From Enterobacter dykesii (GTDB lineage Bacteria; Pseudomonadota; Gammaproteobacteria; Enterobacterales; Enterobacteriaceae), in NCBI RefSeq assembly GCF_008364625.2, contig NZ_CP126604.1:1426001-1490000 (forward strand): a stretch of 64,000 bases of DNA. The letters are read 5' to 3'. Below the pieces are notes generated by a model that was not told where the DNA came from, ran no database searches, and was given only the letters and a program-made list of their open reading frames with translations. Made by a program: the position numbers and the translations under genes. Positions 1-10,988 of this stretch are shown piece by piece (within the stretch, counting starts at the first letter, position 1; each line of letters begins with the position of its first letter).

Positions 1-339
1 ATGGGCAATAAAGAAAAAGCCGATATTCAGAAAGCGACCAGCGATATTGTGGCGCTGGAAGGTTCGCTGGATATGTACAAACTCGACAACCATCGCTATC
101 CGACCACCGAGCAGGGGCTGCAGGCGCTGGTGACCAAACCTGAAATTGCGCCTATTCCAAAAGGCTACCGTGACGACGGCTATATTCGTCGCCTGCCGCA
201 GGACCCGTGGGGCAATGACTATATTATGGTCAGCCCGGGTGAGCATGGCGCTGTTGATATTTTCTCAGCCGGTCCGGATGCAGAAGCGAATACTGCCGAC
301 GATATCAGCAACTGGTCTTTTGATAAAAAAGATAAGTAA
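1..339 (+). CDS. gspG: GspG, T2SS major pseudopilin (5' end cut by window)
   Basis: This is the C-terminal 112 residues of the major pseudopilin, which polymerises into the periplasmic piston of the type II secretion system. The visible part starts just after the expected N-terminal helix. It carries the family's conserved LDMYKLDNHRYPTTEQGLQA stretch, the DPWGNDY motif, and a C-terminal SPGEHG...DI..W calcium-loop region of the short PulG type. The prepilin leader and true start lie upstream of the window, so the first ATG at base 1 is internal. The stop overlaps the gspH start (TAATG), which suggests translational coupling. The family call is secure. Confidence 0.95.
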   Translation: MGNKEKADIQKATSDIVALEGSLDMYKLDNHRYPTTEQGLQALVTKPEIAPIPKGYRDDGYIRRLPQDPWGNDYIMVSPGEHGAVDIFSAGPDAEANTADDISNWSFDKKDK

Positions 340-824
340 TGAATAAGCAACGTGGATTTACCCTGCTGGAAATTATCGTGGCGCTGGTGATATTCGCCCT
401 GAGCGCCATGATGGTGGTCACCACGATTCCATCACGCAGCGGCGCAGATACATTTGGTCAGCAGCTAAAATCCCTCGTTGAATATGGTTCTGACCGTGCG
501 GTAATGGACGGAAATATTGTCGGGCTGGTGATGACCTCGTCAGAATTTGAACTGGTTACGCAGGTTGGCAATAGCGGCGAACGCCATTGGGCACCGCTCA
601 AGGCGGGACGAATCGCCACCCGCGGTGAGTTTCCTGAGGAGATGCATGTCTCCCTCTCATCGCGAACGCTGGCAGCCACGCTGGACGATGAACCGCAAAT
701 CCTTTTTTTGCCGGACGGCGAGCTTAGCCGCTTTACGCTCAGCCTTGAAAGCCTGGATAAAAAGCAGCGCTTTCACGTGACGTCACAGGGCTCTGTTCCC
801 GTGATGGTGGAAAACGATGACTAA
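339..824 (+). CDS. gspH: GspH, T2SS minor pseudopilin
   Basis: This 161-residue minor pseudopilin has a type IV prepilin leader: a short basic N-terminus, then G6 before FTLLEIIVALVIF. The prepilin peptidase would cut after the Gly and methylate the Phe, and Glu+5 is present. GspH sits at or near the tip of the pseudopilus. The start overlaps the gspG stop by one base, and the end overlaps gspI by 8 bases. This packing and the neighbours G-I-J-K fix the identity, because GspH sequences themselves are poorly conserved outside the helix. Confidence 0.93.
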   Translation: MNKQRGFTLLEIIVALVIFALSAMMVVTTIPSRSGADTFGQQLKSLVEYGSDRAVMDGNIVGLVMTSSEFELVTQVGNSGERHWAPLKAGRIATRGEFPEEMHVSLSSRTLAATLDDEPQILFLPDGELSRFTLSLESLDKKQRFHVTSQGSVPVMVENDD

Positions 825-1200
825 ACGCAAGACCAAAGAGCAGGGGATGACCCTGCTGGAAGTGATGGTGGCGCTGGTGATTTTCTCCACCGCGGCGCTG
901 GCGCTGATGAACTCCGTCACCCTGAACGTGCGCTTTACCCACAGCCTGTCGGAAACGCTGCAGGCCGGCTGGGTGGCGGAAAATCAGCTGGCGCAAGCGC
1001 AGCTGGCTCAGACCGATTTCCCGGACGCCGAGCAGGTGGGCACCGAAACCATGGGCGGACAAACCTGGACCTGGCATATCCAGCGGGTGAAAACCGCCGA
1101 AAATACCTTTGCCGATGAGGTACGGGTTTACAGCGAAGCAAGTGATGCGCAACCGGTGGTGGCGCTTCAGCTCGCCGAACCGGAGGTGGCTCGTGAGTAA
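817..1200 (+). CDS. gspI: GspI, T2SS minor pseudopilin
   Basis: This 127-residue minor pseudopilin has its leader cleavage at G10 before MTLLEVMVALVIFSTAALALM; the +1 residue is Met, which is usual for GspI. In the family, GspI nucleates the tip complex with GspJ and GspK in the inner membrane before the GspG piston extends. The ATG lies inside the last codons of gspH (8-base overlap) and the end overlaps the gspJ start, consistent with one coupled operon. Confidence 0.93.
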   Translation: MTKRKTKEQGMTLLEVMVALVIFSTAALALMNSVTLNVRFTHSLSETLQAGWVAENQLAQAQLAQTDFPDAEQVGTETMGGQTWTWHIQRVKTAENTFADEVRVYSEASDAQPVVALQLAEPEVARE

Positions 1201-1873
1201 GGTGCAGCGTCAGCAGGGATTTACCCTGCTGGAAATTATGATTGCGCTGGCCATCTTCGCGGTGATCGCCATTCTCGCCTGGCAAATTCTCGACGGGGCG
1301 ATGCGCACCTCGACGGCCAGCGACGAGGCGGCGACGAAGGTGACGGCGCTTCAGCGCACGTACAACCTGCTCTCGCGTGACTTTTATCAGCTGCAGGCTC
1401 GCGCGCCGCGCAACAGCGGCGAGGTGTTCGTTCAGCAGCAGAATGGTCTGGAACTGACAACCCTGAACGGCATCAGCGGTCAGGTGCAGCTGGAGCGGGT
1501 GCGCTGGACGTTAAAGGACAAACGCCTGTGGCGCAACGTCTGGGTTGCTATCGACGGTCCCGCGAGCGCGCAGCCGGAAGAAGTGCCGATTCTGAACGAT
1601 GTGAAAGCGATGACATGGCGCTTCTGGCACGAAGGCTGGCAGGAAAAATGGACCGACATCGGCCATCAGCCTGACGGCGTTGAGCTGAATCTGACCATGG
1701 AAAACGGCGAAACCTGGCGCTGGGTTTTTATCACTCCCGGCGATATGCCTGAGATCCAGACCGCGCCAAAAGAGACGAATGCGGACCCGGCGCAGCCTGC
1801 AGCGGAGAATGCGGCCCAGCCCGTAACAACCCCGCAGCCCGATACGGTAGTCGATCCAGGAGTGAGTTCATGA
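1193..1873 (+). CDS. gspJ: GspJ, T2SS minor pseudopilin (GTG start)
   Basis: This 226-residue minor pseudopilin forms the tip complex with GspI and GspK. I chose the GTG at 1193 because it puts nine residues before the cleavage point (G9, then FTLLEIMIALAIFAVIAILAWQ). An ATG farther upstream would add a 28-residue non-leader extension inside gspI. The end is a Pro/Ala/Gln/Thr-rich tail of about 40 residues, probably disordered. The gene overlaps gspI by 8 bases and gspK by 4 (ATGA). Confidence 0.92.
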   Translation: MSKVQRQQGFTLLEIMIALAIFAVIAILAWQILDGAMRTSTASDEAATKVTALQRTYNLLSRDFYQLQARAPRNSGEVFVQQQNGLELTTLNGISGQVQLERVRWTLKDKRLWRNVWVAIDGPASAQPEEVPILNDVKAMTWRFWHEGWQEKWTDIGHQPDGVELNLTMENGETWRWVFITPGDMPEIQTAPKETNADPAQPAAENAAQPVTTPQPDTVVDPGVSS

Positions 1874-2889
1874 GCGGCAAAACAGCGCGAAAAGAGCGTG
1901 GCGTGGCGCTGCTGGTGGTGCTGATCCTGCTGGTGATGATGTCCGTCCTGGCGGCGAAAATCAGTCAGCAGTTCTGCCGCCACCTGCAAAAAACGCATTA
2001 TCAGGTCAGCCAGCAGACGCTGCGCTGGGCCATTGCCCGTCAACAGAAGGTACTGGAAAACGTATTGCAGAAAGCGGCCAGTTCAGAAGGGGCGGGGCTG
2101 TCGCCGCGAGGTGACTGGGCCCAGCCGCTGGAAACCCACGGGGATAACTACACCGTGGTGAGTCAGGTGGAGGATGCCCGGACCTGCTTTAACGTCAATA
2201 GTCTGTTGGCCGTTGACGCGGCGCCAGCGGCCCCGGCCGACCCAACTGCGCTGCCGGAAAAACCGGTCAAAGAGCAAATTATCGAACAACTGCTGACGGA
2301 AAGTGGCGTCGGTACGCTGGCGGCAGAAGAGATTTACCAGCAGCTGGTGGATTATCTTGACGCCGACGACGTGACGGTAAAACAGGGCCAGGAGGCCGAT
2401 GCCTGGGCGAACGTGACGCCCGCCCGCGGTCCGGCGAATCAAATGATGCGCACCATCAACGAAATCAGACTGCTGCCCGCCTTTCCGCAGGCGGCGTGGC
2501 CGAAGGTCAGCAGGCTGCTGTGCGCCTTGCCGGATACGGATGGCACCATAAATGTGAATACCTTAACACGCGAACAGGCTCCGCTGCTGGCGGCGGTTTT
2601 TACCGGCGTGTTAAGCACGGACGACGCTGCCCGCCTGATCGATTCACGCCCGGAGGAGGGGTGGGCGTCGCTGGAGGCATTCAGCAAAGTGCTGGAGAGC
2701 AACTATCCGCAGACCAAAGATATCCTGGCGCAGATTCAGGACAGGGTTGCGGTCAACAGTCGCTATTTTCGGGTGGATACCACCGGCAATACCGATGATT
2801 TAACGCTGCGCGTCGTCAGCCAGCTTCACGTTGACAGTGAGGCTGGCAAGGTCGTGACCTGGCAACGCCGCTACCGAATGGTTGAATAA
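1870..2889 (+). CDS. gspK: GspK, T2SS atypical pseudopilin at the tip
   Basis: This 339-residue protein is the large minor pseudopilin that caps the pseudopilus. The leader is cleaved after G11, before VALLVVLILLVMMSVLAAKI. As usual for GspK, the Glu at +5 of other pseudopilins is absent, which fits a cap position. The rest contains the large alpha-helical insertion typical of the family (about residues 110-300, with INVNTLTREQAPLL). The start overlaps gspJ (ATGA), and gspL follows after 15 bases. Confidence 0.94.
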   Translation: MSGKTARKERGVALLVVLILLVMMSVLAAKISQQFCRHLQKTHYQVSQQTLRWAIARQQKVLENVLQKAASSEGAGLSPRGDWAQPLETHGDNYTVVSQVEDARTCFNVNSLLAVDAAPAAPADPTALPEKPVKEQIIEQLLTESGVGTLAAEEIYQQLVDYLDADDVTVKQGQEADAWANVTPARGPANQMMRTINEIRLLPAFPQAAWPKVSRLLCALPDTDGTINVNTLTREQAPLLAAVFTGVLSTDDAARLIDSRPEEGWASLEAFSKVLESNYPQTKDILAQIQDRVAVNSRYFRVDTTGNTDDLTLRVVSQLHVDSEAGKVVTWQRRYRMVE

Positions 2890-2904
2890 GATAAGTAGAA
2901 GATA

Positions 2905-4050
2905 ATGAAAAAGGTGCTTTTTATTCGTCCCGACACCCGCGAGGACGGCAAAATTTGGTGGTGTGAATCCGGTAACGATCGGGTGGAGTCTCTGACGGGC
3001 TGGAGCGCGCTGAGCGAACTTTCCAGCCACCCGCTTTCTCAGCAGGTGTGCCTGTTGCTGCCGGCGAGCGAGACGATCTTTCGTCATTTTACCCTGCCGA
3101 AAAAAGGGCTTTCAGCCCAGACGGCGCCGTTCTCGTGGATGGCGGAAGAGACGCTGCTCGGCGAGGTGGAGACGCTGCACTGGACGGTGCTGAACAAAAA
3201 GGGGCCGGAGGTGGATGCCGTGGCCATCGACGCTGCACGTCTGCGCCACTGGCTTGCGCTGTTCGCTCAGGCGGGGCTCACGGTGGTCCAGGCGCTGCCG
3301 GATGCCTGGCTGCTGCCGGTGAGCGAAGGGGGCACGACGCTGGTGAGCCTGGAGGAGAGTTACTGGCTGCGTTTTTCCCCCGGCAGCGCTGGCGAAGCCG
3401 ATATGGTTCTTCTGCCTCTGCTGTTGAGTAAATGCCCGGCGGGTGAAGTGTGCTGCTACGGCGATGCGCCGCAGGAAGTACAGGTGGATGAACGGCTGGC
3501 GTGGCAGCATCCGCTGGTACTGATCCAGCCCCAGTGGCAGGGCTGTCGTATCAACATGCTGCACGGTGAGTTTTCCGGGCGCAGCGCCAGCGGTCCGCGT
3601 TTTCGCCACGCGAAAACGGCCCTCGCGGCGGCGGCGCTGCTTTGCGTCGGCCTGCTGATCGGCCCCCGCGTTGGTATGGCGTGGATGCTCGCTCATCAGC
3701 AAAACGAGATCCGCGGGGAGATGACCACCGTAGCGCAGCATTATTTTCCGACCCTGCGCCAGACCAGCAATCTGAAGTACTACGTCGGGCAAAATATCAG
3801 CAAGGCGAAGAAAGGGGTCTTCCTGCAGCTCGAAGCGCTGAATCAAATCAGGCAGTCATTATCGTCTCTGGAGATCAACAGCGTGGAATATGACGAAACG
3901 CAAAATCAGCTGACGCTGAATGTGAAATCCATGGATAAACAGACCCTGCAGGATTTTGTCGCCCGCAGCGCCGAAACCTTTGACTTTGCGATGCAGCCGA
4001 TCTCCGGCGAGGCGCCTTATACCGCCATTATTACCGGGAGCTATAAATGA
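2905..4050 (+). CDS. gspL: GspL, T2SS inner-membrane platform protein
   Basis: This 381-residue bitopic protein recruits the secretion ATPase GspE to the inner membrane and pairs with GspM. It has a cytoplasmic actin-like domain (about residues 1-230), one transmembrane segment near residues 236-258 (AAAALLCVGLLIGPRVGMAW), and a periplasmic ferredoxin-like domain to the end. The length is close to the usual 380-400. The stop overlaps the gspM start by 4 bases (ATGA). Confidence 0.94.
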   Translation: MKKVLFIRPDTREDGKIWWCESGNDRVESLTGWSALSELSSHPLSQQVCLLLPASETIFRHFTLPKKGLSAQTAPFSWMAEETLLGEVETLHWTVLNKKGPEVDAVAIDAARLRHWLALFAQAGLTVVQALPDAWLLPVSEGGTTLVSLEESYWLRFSPGSAGEADMVLLPLLLSKCPAGEVCCYGDAPQEVQVDERLAWQHPLVLIQPQWQGCRINMLHGEFSGRSASGPRFRHAKTALAAAALLCVGLLIGPRVGMAWMLAHQQNEIRGEMTTVAQHYFPTLRQTSNLKYYVGQNISKAKKGVFLQLEALNQIRQSLSSLEINSVEYDETQNQLTLNVKSMDKQTLQDFVARSAETFDFAMQPISGEAPYTAIITGSYK

Positions 4051-4532
4051 AAACGCAAATAGCCCAGTTAAAAAACCGCTGGCAAAATTATAGTTCACGC
4101 GAGCGTCATTTATTTAAACTCTGCGGTGGGGCACTCTGCTGTGCGATGGTGTATTACGGCGCGATGATGCCGCTCGATACGCTGATCAAAAATAACGAGG
4201 CCGTGTTATTTAAGCAGAAGCAGACGCTGAACTGGATGCGCCAGGAAATTGATAAAAACCATCTCCAGTCCAGAAGGGTCAATACCCCGAACCCGCGCAG
4301 CGTGGTGGAAGAAAGTGCCAAAGTCGTGCACGTCGCGTTGACTGACGTGCGTCAGGAAGGGCAGTCGCTGACCTTTGATGTCGAGCGCGTCAGCGTTTTT
4401 GCCCTGCAAAACTGGCTGCGTGAGATGAACGTCTCTTCCGGTATCCATCTGGAGAAACTCGCGCTAACGCCGGTGGATCGTCAGAGTGACGTGAAAGCGC
4501 ACATTACGCTGAGCTGGGCGAAAAGCGCATGA
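4047..4532 (+). CDS. gspM: GspM, T2SS inner-membrane platform protein
   Basis: This 161-residue partner of GspL has a short cytoplasmic N-terminus, a transmembrane segment around residues 24-45 (FKLCGGALCCAMVYYGAM), then a periplasmic ferredoxin-like domain of about 80 residues at the C-terminus. It stabilises GspL and the platform. It overlaps both gspL and gspO by 4 bases. There is no gspN between it and gspO, as in E. coli. Confidence 0.93.
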   Translation: MKTQIAQLKNRWQNYSSRERHLFKLCGGALCCAMVYYGAMMPLDTLIKNNEAVLFKQKQTLNWMRQEIDKNHLQSRRVNTPNPRSVVEESAKVVHVALTDVRQEGQSLTFDVERVSVFALQNWLREMNVSSGIHLEKLALTPVDRQSDVKAHITLSWAKSA

Positions 4533-5326
4533 ACCCGCTAATGCTGTTGCAGCAGGCGAATCTGCCGGGTCTGTGCGTCATGAGCGGAGCGCTGGGCGCG
4601 ATCCTCGGCAGTTTCCTCGGCGTAGTGGCGGAGCGTATTCCGCCGCTGTTAATGGAAGAAGAGGGGGCCGGCAATCTGCTGTTTCCCGCCTCTCACTGCC
4701 CGGAATGCCGCCACGCCCTGAGCGCGTGGGAAAATATTCCCATCATTAGCTGGTGTGCGCTGCGCGGCCGCTGCCGCCGCTGCCATAGCGCGATTCCGCT
4801 GCGGCTGCTGATGGTGGAAGTCTGTAGCACTCTCTTTTTTGCCGCCAGCGCCGCGCTGGCACCGTCGTTTTCGGCGCTGATCGCGCTGTGGGTGATGTGG
4901 AGCCTGCTCCTGCCGCTGGTGGTGATCGATGCGCGCCATATGCTGCTGCCGGACTGCCTGACCCAGCCGCTGCTGTGGACGGGGCTGATGTTCCATGCCC
5001 TGTTCCATACGCTACCGCTGACCGATGCTATCTATGGCGCGGTGGCGGGCTATCTCTCACTCTGGCTGGTTTACTGGGCATTCCGACTGCTGACCGGCCG
5101 GGAAGGATTAGGCTATGGTGATTTTAAGCTGCTGGCGGCGCTGGGCGCCTGGTGCGGCTGGCAGGCGTTACCCTCTATTGTGCTTATCGCAGCGCTGGGG
5201 GGCATTATCGTGCATTGCCTGTTAAAGCCCTTTGAGAATAAAAATAACCTTATTTCCTTTGGCCCCTATATTGCGTTTTCCGGGCTGATTGTATTTATCG
5301 CGCAAACTTCGCATTTCATCCTTTAA
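4529..5326 (+). CDS. gspO: GspO, type II prepilin peptidase / N-methyltransferase
   Basis: This 265-residue inner-membrane aspartyl protease cuts the leaders of GspG-K and methylates the new N-terminus. The sequence shows the N-terminal GSFLGVVAERIP segment and the cytoplasmic zinc-type cysteine pairs C57/C60 (CPEC) and C82/C85 (CRRC). It also has the catalytic aspartates in IDARHMLLPD (D134/D142 region) and GYGDFK (D198). About eight hydrophobic segments fill the rest. It is the last gsp gene and overlaps gspM by 4 bases. No clear terminator follows. Confidence 0.95.
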   Translation: MNPLMLLQQANLPGLCVMSGALGAILGSFLGVVAERIPPLLMEEEGAGNLLFPASHCPECRHALSAWENIPIISWCALRGRCRRCHSAIPLRLLMVEVCSTLFFAASAALAPSFSALIALWVMWSLLLPLVVIDARHMLLPDCLTQPLLWTGLMFHALFHTLPLTDAIYGAVAGYLSLWLVYWAFRLLTGREGLGYGDFKLLAALGAWCGWQALPSIVLIAALGGIIVHCLLKPFENKNNLISFGPYIAFSGLIVFIAQTSHFIL

Positions 5327-8354
<3,028 letters not shown>

Positions 8355-8371
8355 GTCACGGCCATAACAAT

Positions 8372-8428
8372 GCGGGTAAGAAACTTGCCCGCCCTCACGG
8401 TTCACGTCCTGCGACGGACGTGGACCGT
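8372..8428 (+). other. Two adjacent hairpins between chiA and the transglycosylase gene
   Basis: Hairpin 1 pairs 8372-8380 (GCGGGTAAG) with 8384-8392 (CTTGCCCGC), 9 bp with one G-T pair and an AAA loop. Hairpin 2 pairs 8397-8409 with 8416-8428, 13 bp with one G-T pair and a 6-base loop. Four bases separate them. No T-run follows, so they look more like mRNA-stabilising or processing structures than a classic terminator. Function is inferred only. Confidence 0.7.
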
Positions 8429-8465
8429 AAATCAGGAAACAGAGCAATAAGCGCGTAAGGAGACA

Positions 8466-8528
8466 ATGAAAAAGAGCCGGACTGAAAATGAAAACGTTAT
8501 TTTTATTGTTGCTGATAATAAGCCATAG
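8466..8528 (+). CDS. Possible 20-codon leader ORF overlapping the next gene
   Basis: An ATG at 8466 follows AAGGAG (8457-8462) and opens a 20-codon frame ending at TAG 8526-8528. It overlaps the start of the transglycosylase gene (8488) in another frame by 41 bases. The Shine-Dalgarno is stronger than anything before the 8488 ATG, though its spacing is short (3 bases). It could be a translated leader that limits or couples expression, or chance. Confidence 0.3.
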   Translation: MKKSRTENENVIFIVADNKP

Positions 8529-8940
8529 CGTCTTTGCCAACTGCTGGGATAAAGCCGCCCGTTATTATCATGTGGATCCTTACCTGCTGTATGCCATTGC
8601 TAATGTTGAATCGGGAATGAACCCCAATGCGATTGGACAGAATAATGATGGCACGCGTGATGTCGGCCTGATGCAGATTAACAGTTCACATTTTTCCGAG
8701 CTGGAGCGAAAAGGCATTAATGAGTACCGGTTAATTACCGAGCCCTGCACCTCGATTATGGTTGGCGCATCGATATTATCCGGAATGATTAAAGTTTATG
8801 GCTATAACTGGGAGGCGGTCGGCGCCTATAACGCGGGTCTGAAAAAAGAGAATTACCCGCAGCGCATGGTCTATGCCCGTAAGGTCTGGAATAAATATCA
8901 GAAGTTAAAACGTAGCACCCGTAACCGTTATTATTATTGA
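8488..8940 (+). CDS. Secreted lytic transglycosylase (IpgF/PilT/VirB1-like)
   Basis: This 150-residue protein has a signal peptide (MKTLFLLLLIISHSVFA, cut after about A17) and a goose-lysozyme-like transglycosylase fold: catalytic Glu41 in NVESGMNPNAIG, then DVGLMQIN and VGAYNAG. Members of this family cut peptidoglycan locally so that secretion systems, pili or conjugation machines can cross it. Here it lies between two chitinase genes downstream of a T2SS operon, which suggests a role in T2SS assembly or cargo passage. Family is clear; the role is inferred. The ATG lacks a good Shine-Dalgarno, but the signal peptide supports this start. The tail is basic (KLKRSTRNRYYY). Confidence 0.85.
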   Translation: MKTLFLLLLIISHSVFANCWDKAARYYHVDPYLLYAIANVESGMNPNAIGQNNDGTRDVGLMQINSSHFSELERKGINEYRLITEPCTSIMVGASILSGMIKVYGYNWEAVGAYNAGLKKENYPQRMVYARKVWNKYQKLKRSTRNRYYY

Positions 8941-8945
8941 TTTTT

Positions 8946-9029
8946 GTTTTTTGAAGAGTACCGAATAGTGTTCTTCATAAAACGAAAACTGCTCCCGGGT
9001 TTATTTATTAAATGATTAATAAATAAACC
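8946..9029 (+). other. Two strong hairpins upstream of the GH19 chitinase gene
   Basis: Hairpin A pairs 8946-8957 with 8972-8983 (11 of 12 pairs, 14-base loop). Hairpin B is a perfect 14-bp AT-rich inverted repeat, 8998-9011 with 9016-9029, around the loop ATGA. Neither is followed by a T-run in the + direction. The perfect palindrome could be a terminator-like element, a protein-binding site or an mRNA leader structure for the next gene. Confidence 0.7.
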
Positions 9030-9081
9030 GCGAAAAAATTAACTTTTATAGACCCTTAATATCATTAAGAGGACCATTGAC

Positions 9082-10911
9082 ATGAACAAAAGAACATTAC
9101 TCAGTGTTCTTATTGCGGGCGCATGTGTTGCACCGTTTATGGCTCAGGCAACCCTGCTGCAGGCCAGCAGCGAACCTTACACCCTTAAGGCCAGCGATCT
9201 GCAGAAGAAAGAGCAGGAGTTAACCAACTTCCCGCTGATGGCTTCGGTGAAGTCAACCATCCGCACGCTGGACAACAGCCTGGTGGAACAAATTGAGCCT
9301 GGTAAATCGACAAACCCGGAAAACGTTAAGCGCGTGGAAGGGATTATCAAGGCCAGCGACTGGGATTATCTCTTCCCACTGCGTGCGCCGGAATATACGT
9401 ACAGCAACTTCCTGAAAGCGGTCGGTAAATTCCCGGCACTGTGCCAGACCTATACCGATGGTCGTAACAGCGATGCCATCTGCCGTAAGTCTCTGGCAAC
9501 CATGTTCGCGCACTTCGCGCAGGAAACTGGCGGCCACGAGTCCTGGCGTCCGGAAGCCGAGTGGCGTCAGGCGCTGGTTTACGTGCGTGAGATGGGCTGG
9601 AGCGAAGGTCAGAAGGGCGGATATAACGGCGAATGTAACCCGGATGTCTGGCAGGGGCAGACCTGGCCGTGCGGTAAAGACAAAGATGGCGATTTCGTTA
9701 GCTATTTTGGCCGCGGTGCGAAACAGCTCTCCTATAACTACAACTACGGCCCGTTCTCTGAAGCGATGTACGGCGACGTCCGCGTACTGCTGGACAAACC
9801 TGAGCTGGTGGCGGACACCTGGCTGAACCTTGCTTCCGCGATCTTCTTCTTCGCCTACCCGCAGCCGCCAAAACCAAGCATGCTGCAGGTTATCGACGGC
9901 ACATGGCAGCCGAACGATCACGATAAGGCGAATGGTCTGGTACCGGGCTTCGGAGTGACCACGCAGATCATCAACGGCGGCGTGGAGTGTGGCGGCCCGA
10001 CTGAGATCGCCCAGTCTCAAAACCGTATCAAATACTACAAAGAGTTCGCCAACTACCTGAAAGTGCCTGTTCCGTCTAACGAAGTGCTGGGCTGCGCCAA
10101 CATGAAGCAGTTCGACGAAGGCGGTGCTGGCGCGCTGAAGATCTACTGGGAACAGGACTGGGGATGGAGCGCGGATACCCCGTCAGGCCAGACCTACTCT
10201 TGCCAGCTGGTGGGTTACCAGACGCCATTCAGCGCCTTTAAAGAGGGTGACTACACCAAATGCGTGAAGCATTTCTTCAATGTGAACGTGGTGGGTGAAG
10301 ACGGGACTTCCGACGGCGGTAGCGTCACGCCAGCCCCGACGCCGACCCCTGTCGACCCAACGGACGAAGGCAACACCACGCCGGTGCCAGACGATAACAC
10401 CCCGGCTCCGGACGATAATACGCCAGCGCCGGTAAACCATGCGCCGGTAGCAAAAATCGCCGGTCCGGTGGGTGCGGTTGAAGCGGGTAAATCAGTTTCT
10501 CTGAACGCGTCTGGCTCGACCGACGAAGACGGTAACCACCTGACTTATACCTGGACGGCTCCGAACGGCCAGACCGTAAGCGGCGAAGATAAAGCGATTA
10601 TTACCTTCAATGCGCCGGAAGTGGCAGCGGCGACGCAGTACCCGATCAACCTTACCGTCAGTGACGGCGAGCTGAGCAGCACCACCAGCTATACGCTGAA
10701 CGTACAGGCTAAGCAGACCAACGGCGGCCAGACCGGGACTTACCCGACCTGGACCTCCAAAACCAAATGGAAAGCAGGCGATATCGTTAACAACCGCGGC
10801 CAGCTGTTCCAGTGCAAACCTTATCCGTACAGCGGCTGGTGCAATAACGCGCCATCCTACTACGAGCCAGGTAAAGGGATTGCATGGCAGGACGCGTGGA
10901 CTGCGCTGTAA
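9082..10911 (+). CDS. Secreted GH19 chitinase with PKD-like and chitin-binding modules
   Basis: This 609-residue protein has a signal peptide (cut near A23) and a GH19 catalytic domain, shown by [13 protein letters not shown] (probable acid Glu148), [18 protein letters not shown] and [14 protein letters not shown] Pro/Thr/Asp linker (about 413-450) contains DEGNT like the ChiA linker. One Ig/PKD-like domain (about 452-545) and a C-terminal CBM5/12-like module with [13 protein letters not shown] follow. GH19 enzymes cleave chitin by inversion, unlike retaining GH18 enzymes, so the pair may act together. AAGAGGA lies before the ATG. Probably exported by the nearby T2SS. Confidence 0.9.
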   Translation: MNKRTLLSVLIAGACVAPFMAQATLLQASSEPYTLKASDLQKKEQELTNFPLMASVKSTIRTLDNSLVEQIEPGKSTNPENVKRVEGIIKASDWDYLFPLRAPEYTYSNFLKAVGKFPALCQTYTDGRNSDAICRKSLATMFAHFAQETGGHESWRPEAEWRQALVYVREMGWSEGQKGGYNGECNPDVWQGQTWPCGKDKDGDFVSYFGRGAKQLSYNYNYGPFSEAMYGDVRVLLDKPELVADTWLNLASAIFFFAYPQPPKPSMLQVIDGTWQPNDHDKANGLVPGFGVTTQIINGGVECGGPTEIAQSQNRIKYYKEFANYLKVPVPSNEVLGCANMKQFDEGGAGALKIYWEQDWGWSADTPSGQTYSCQLVGYQTPFSAFKEGDYTKCVKHFFNVNVVGEDGTSDGGSVTPAPTPTPVDPTDEGNTTPVPDDNTPAPDDNTPAPVNHAPVAKIAGPVGAVEAGKSVSLNASGSTDEDGNHLTYTWTAPNGQTVSGEDKAIITFNAPEVAAATQYPINLTVSDGELSSTTSYTLNVQAKQTNGGQTGTYPTWTSKTKWKAGDIVNNRGQLFQCKPYPYSGWCNNAPSYYEPGKGIAWQDAWTAL

Positions 10912-10936
10912 TCAGCAAAACAGCAAAATGACAAAC

Positions 10937-10962
10937 GGCAACCTTCGGGTTGCCATTTTTTT
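10937..10962 (+). terminator. Rho-independent terminator after GH19 chitinase
   Basis: The stem GGCAACC / GGTTGCC (10937-10943 with 10948-10954) has a TTCG tetraloop and is followed by a run of seven T. It ends the chitinase transcription unit before the convergent ybjS. Confidence 0.92.
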
Positions 10963-10988
10963 CTCATCGTAAAAATGCAGGGCCAGAT

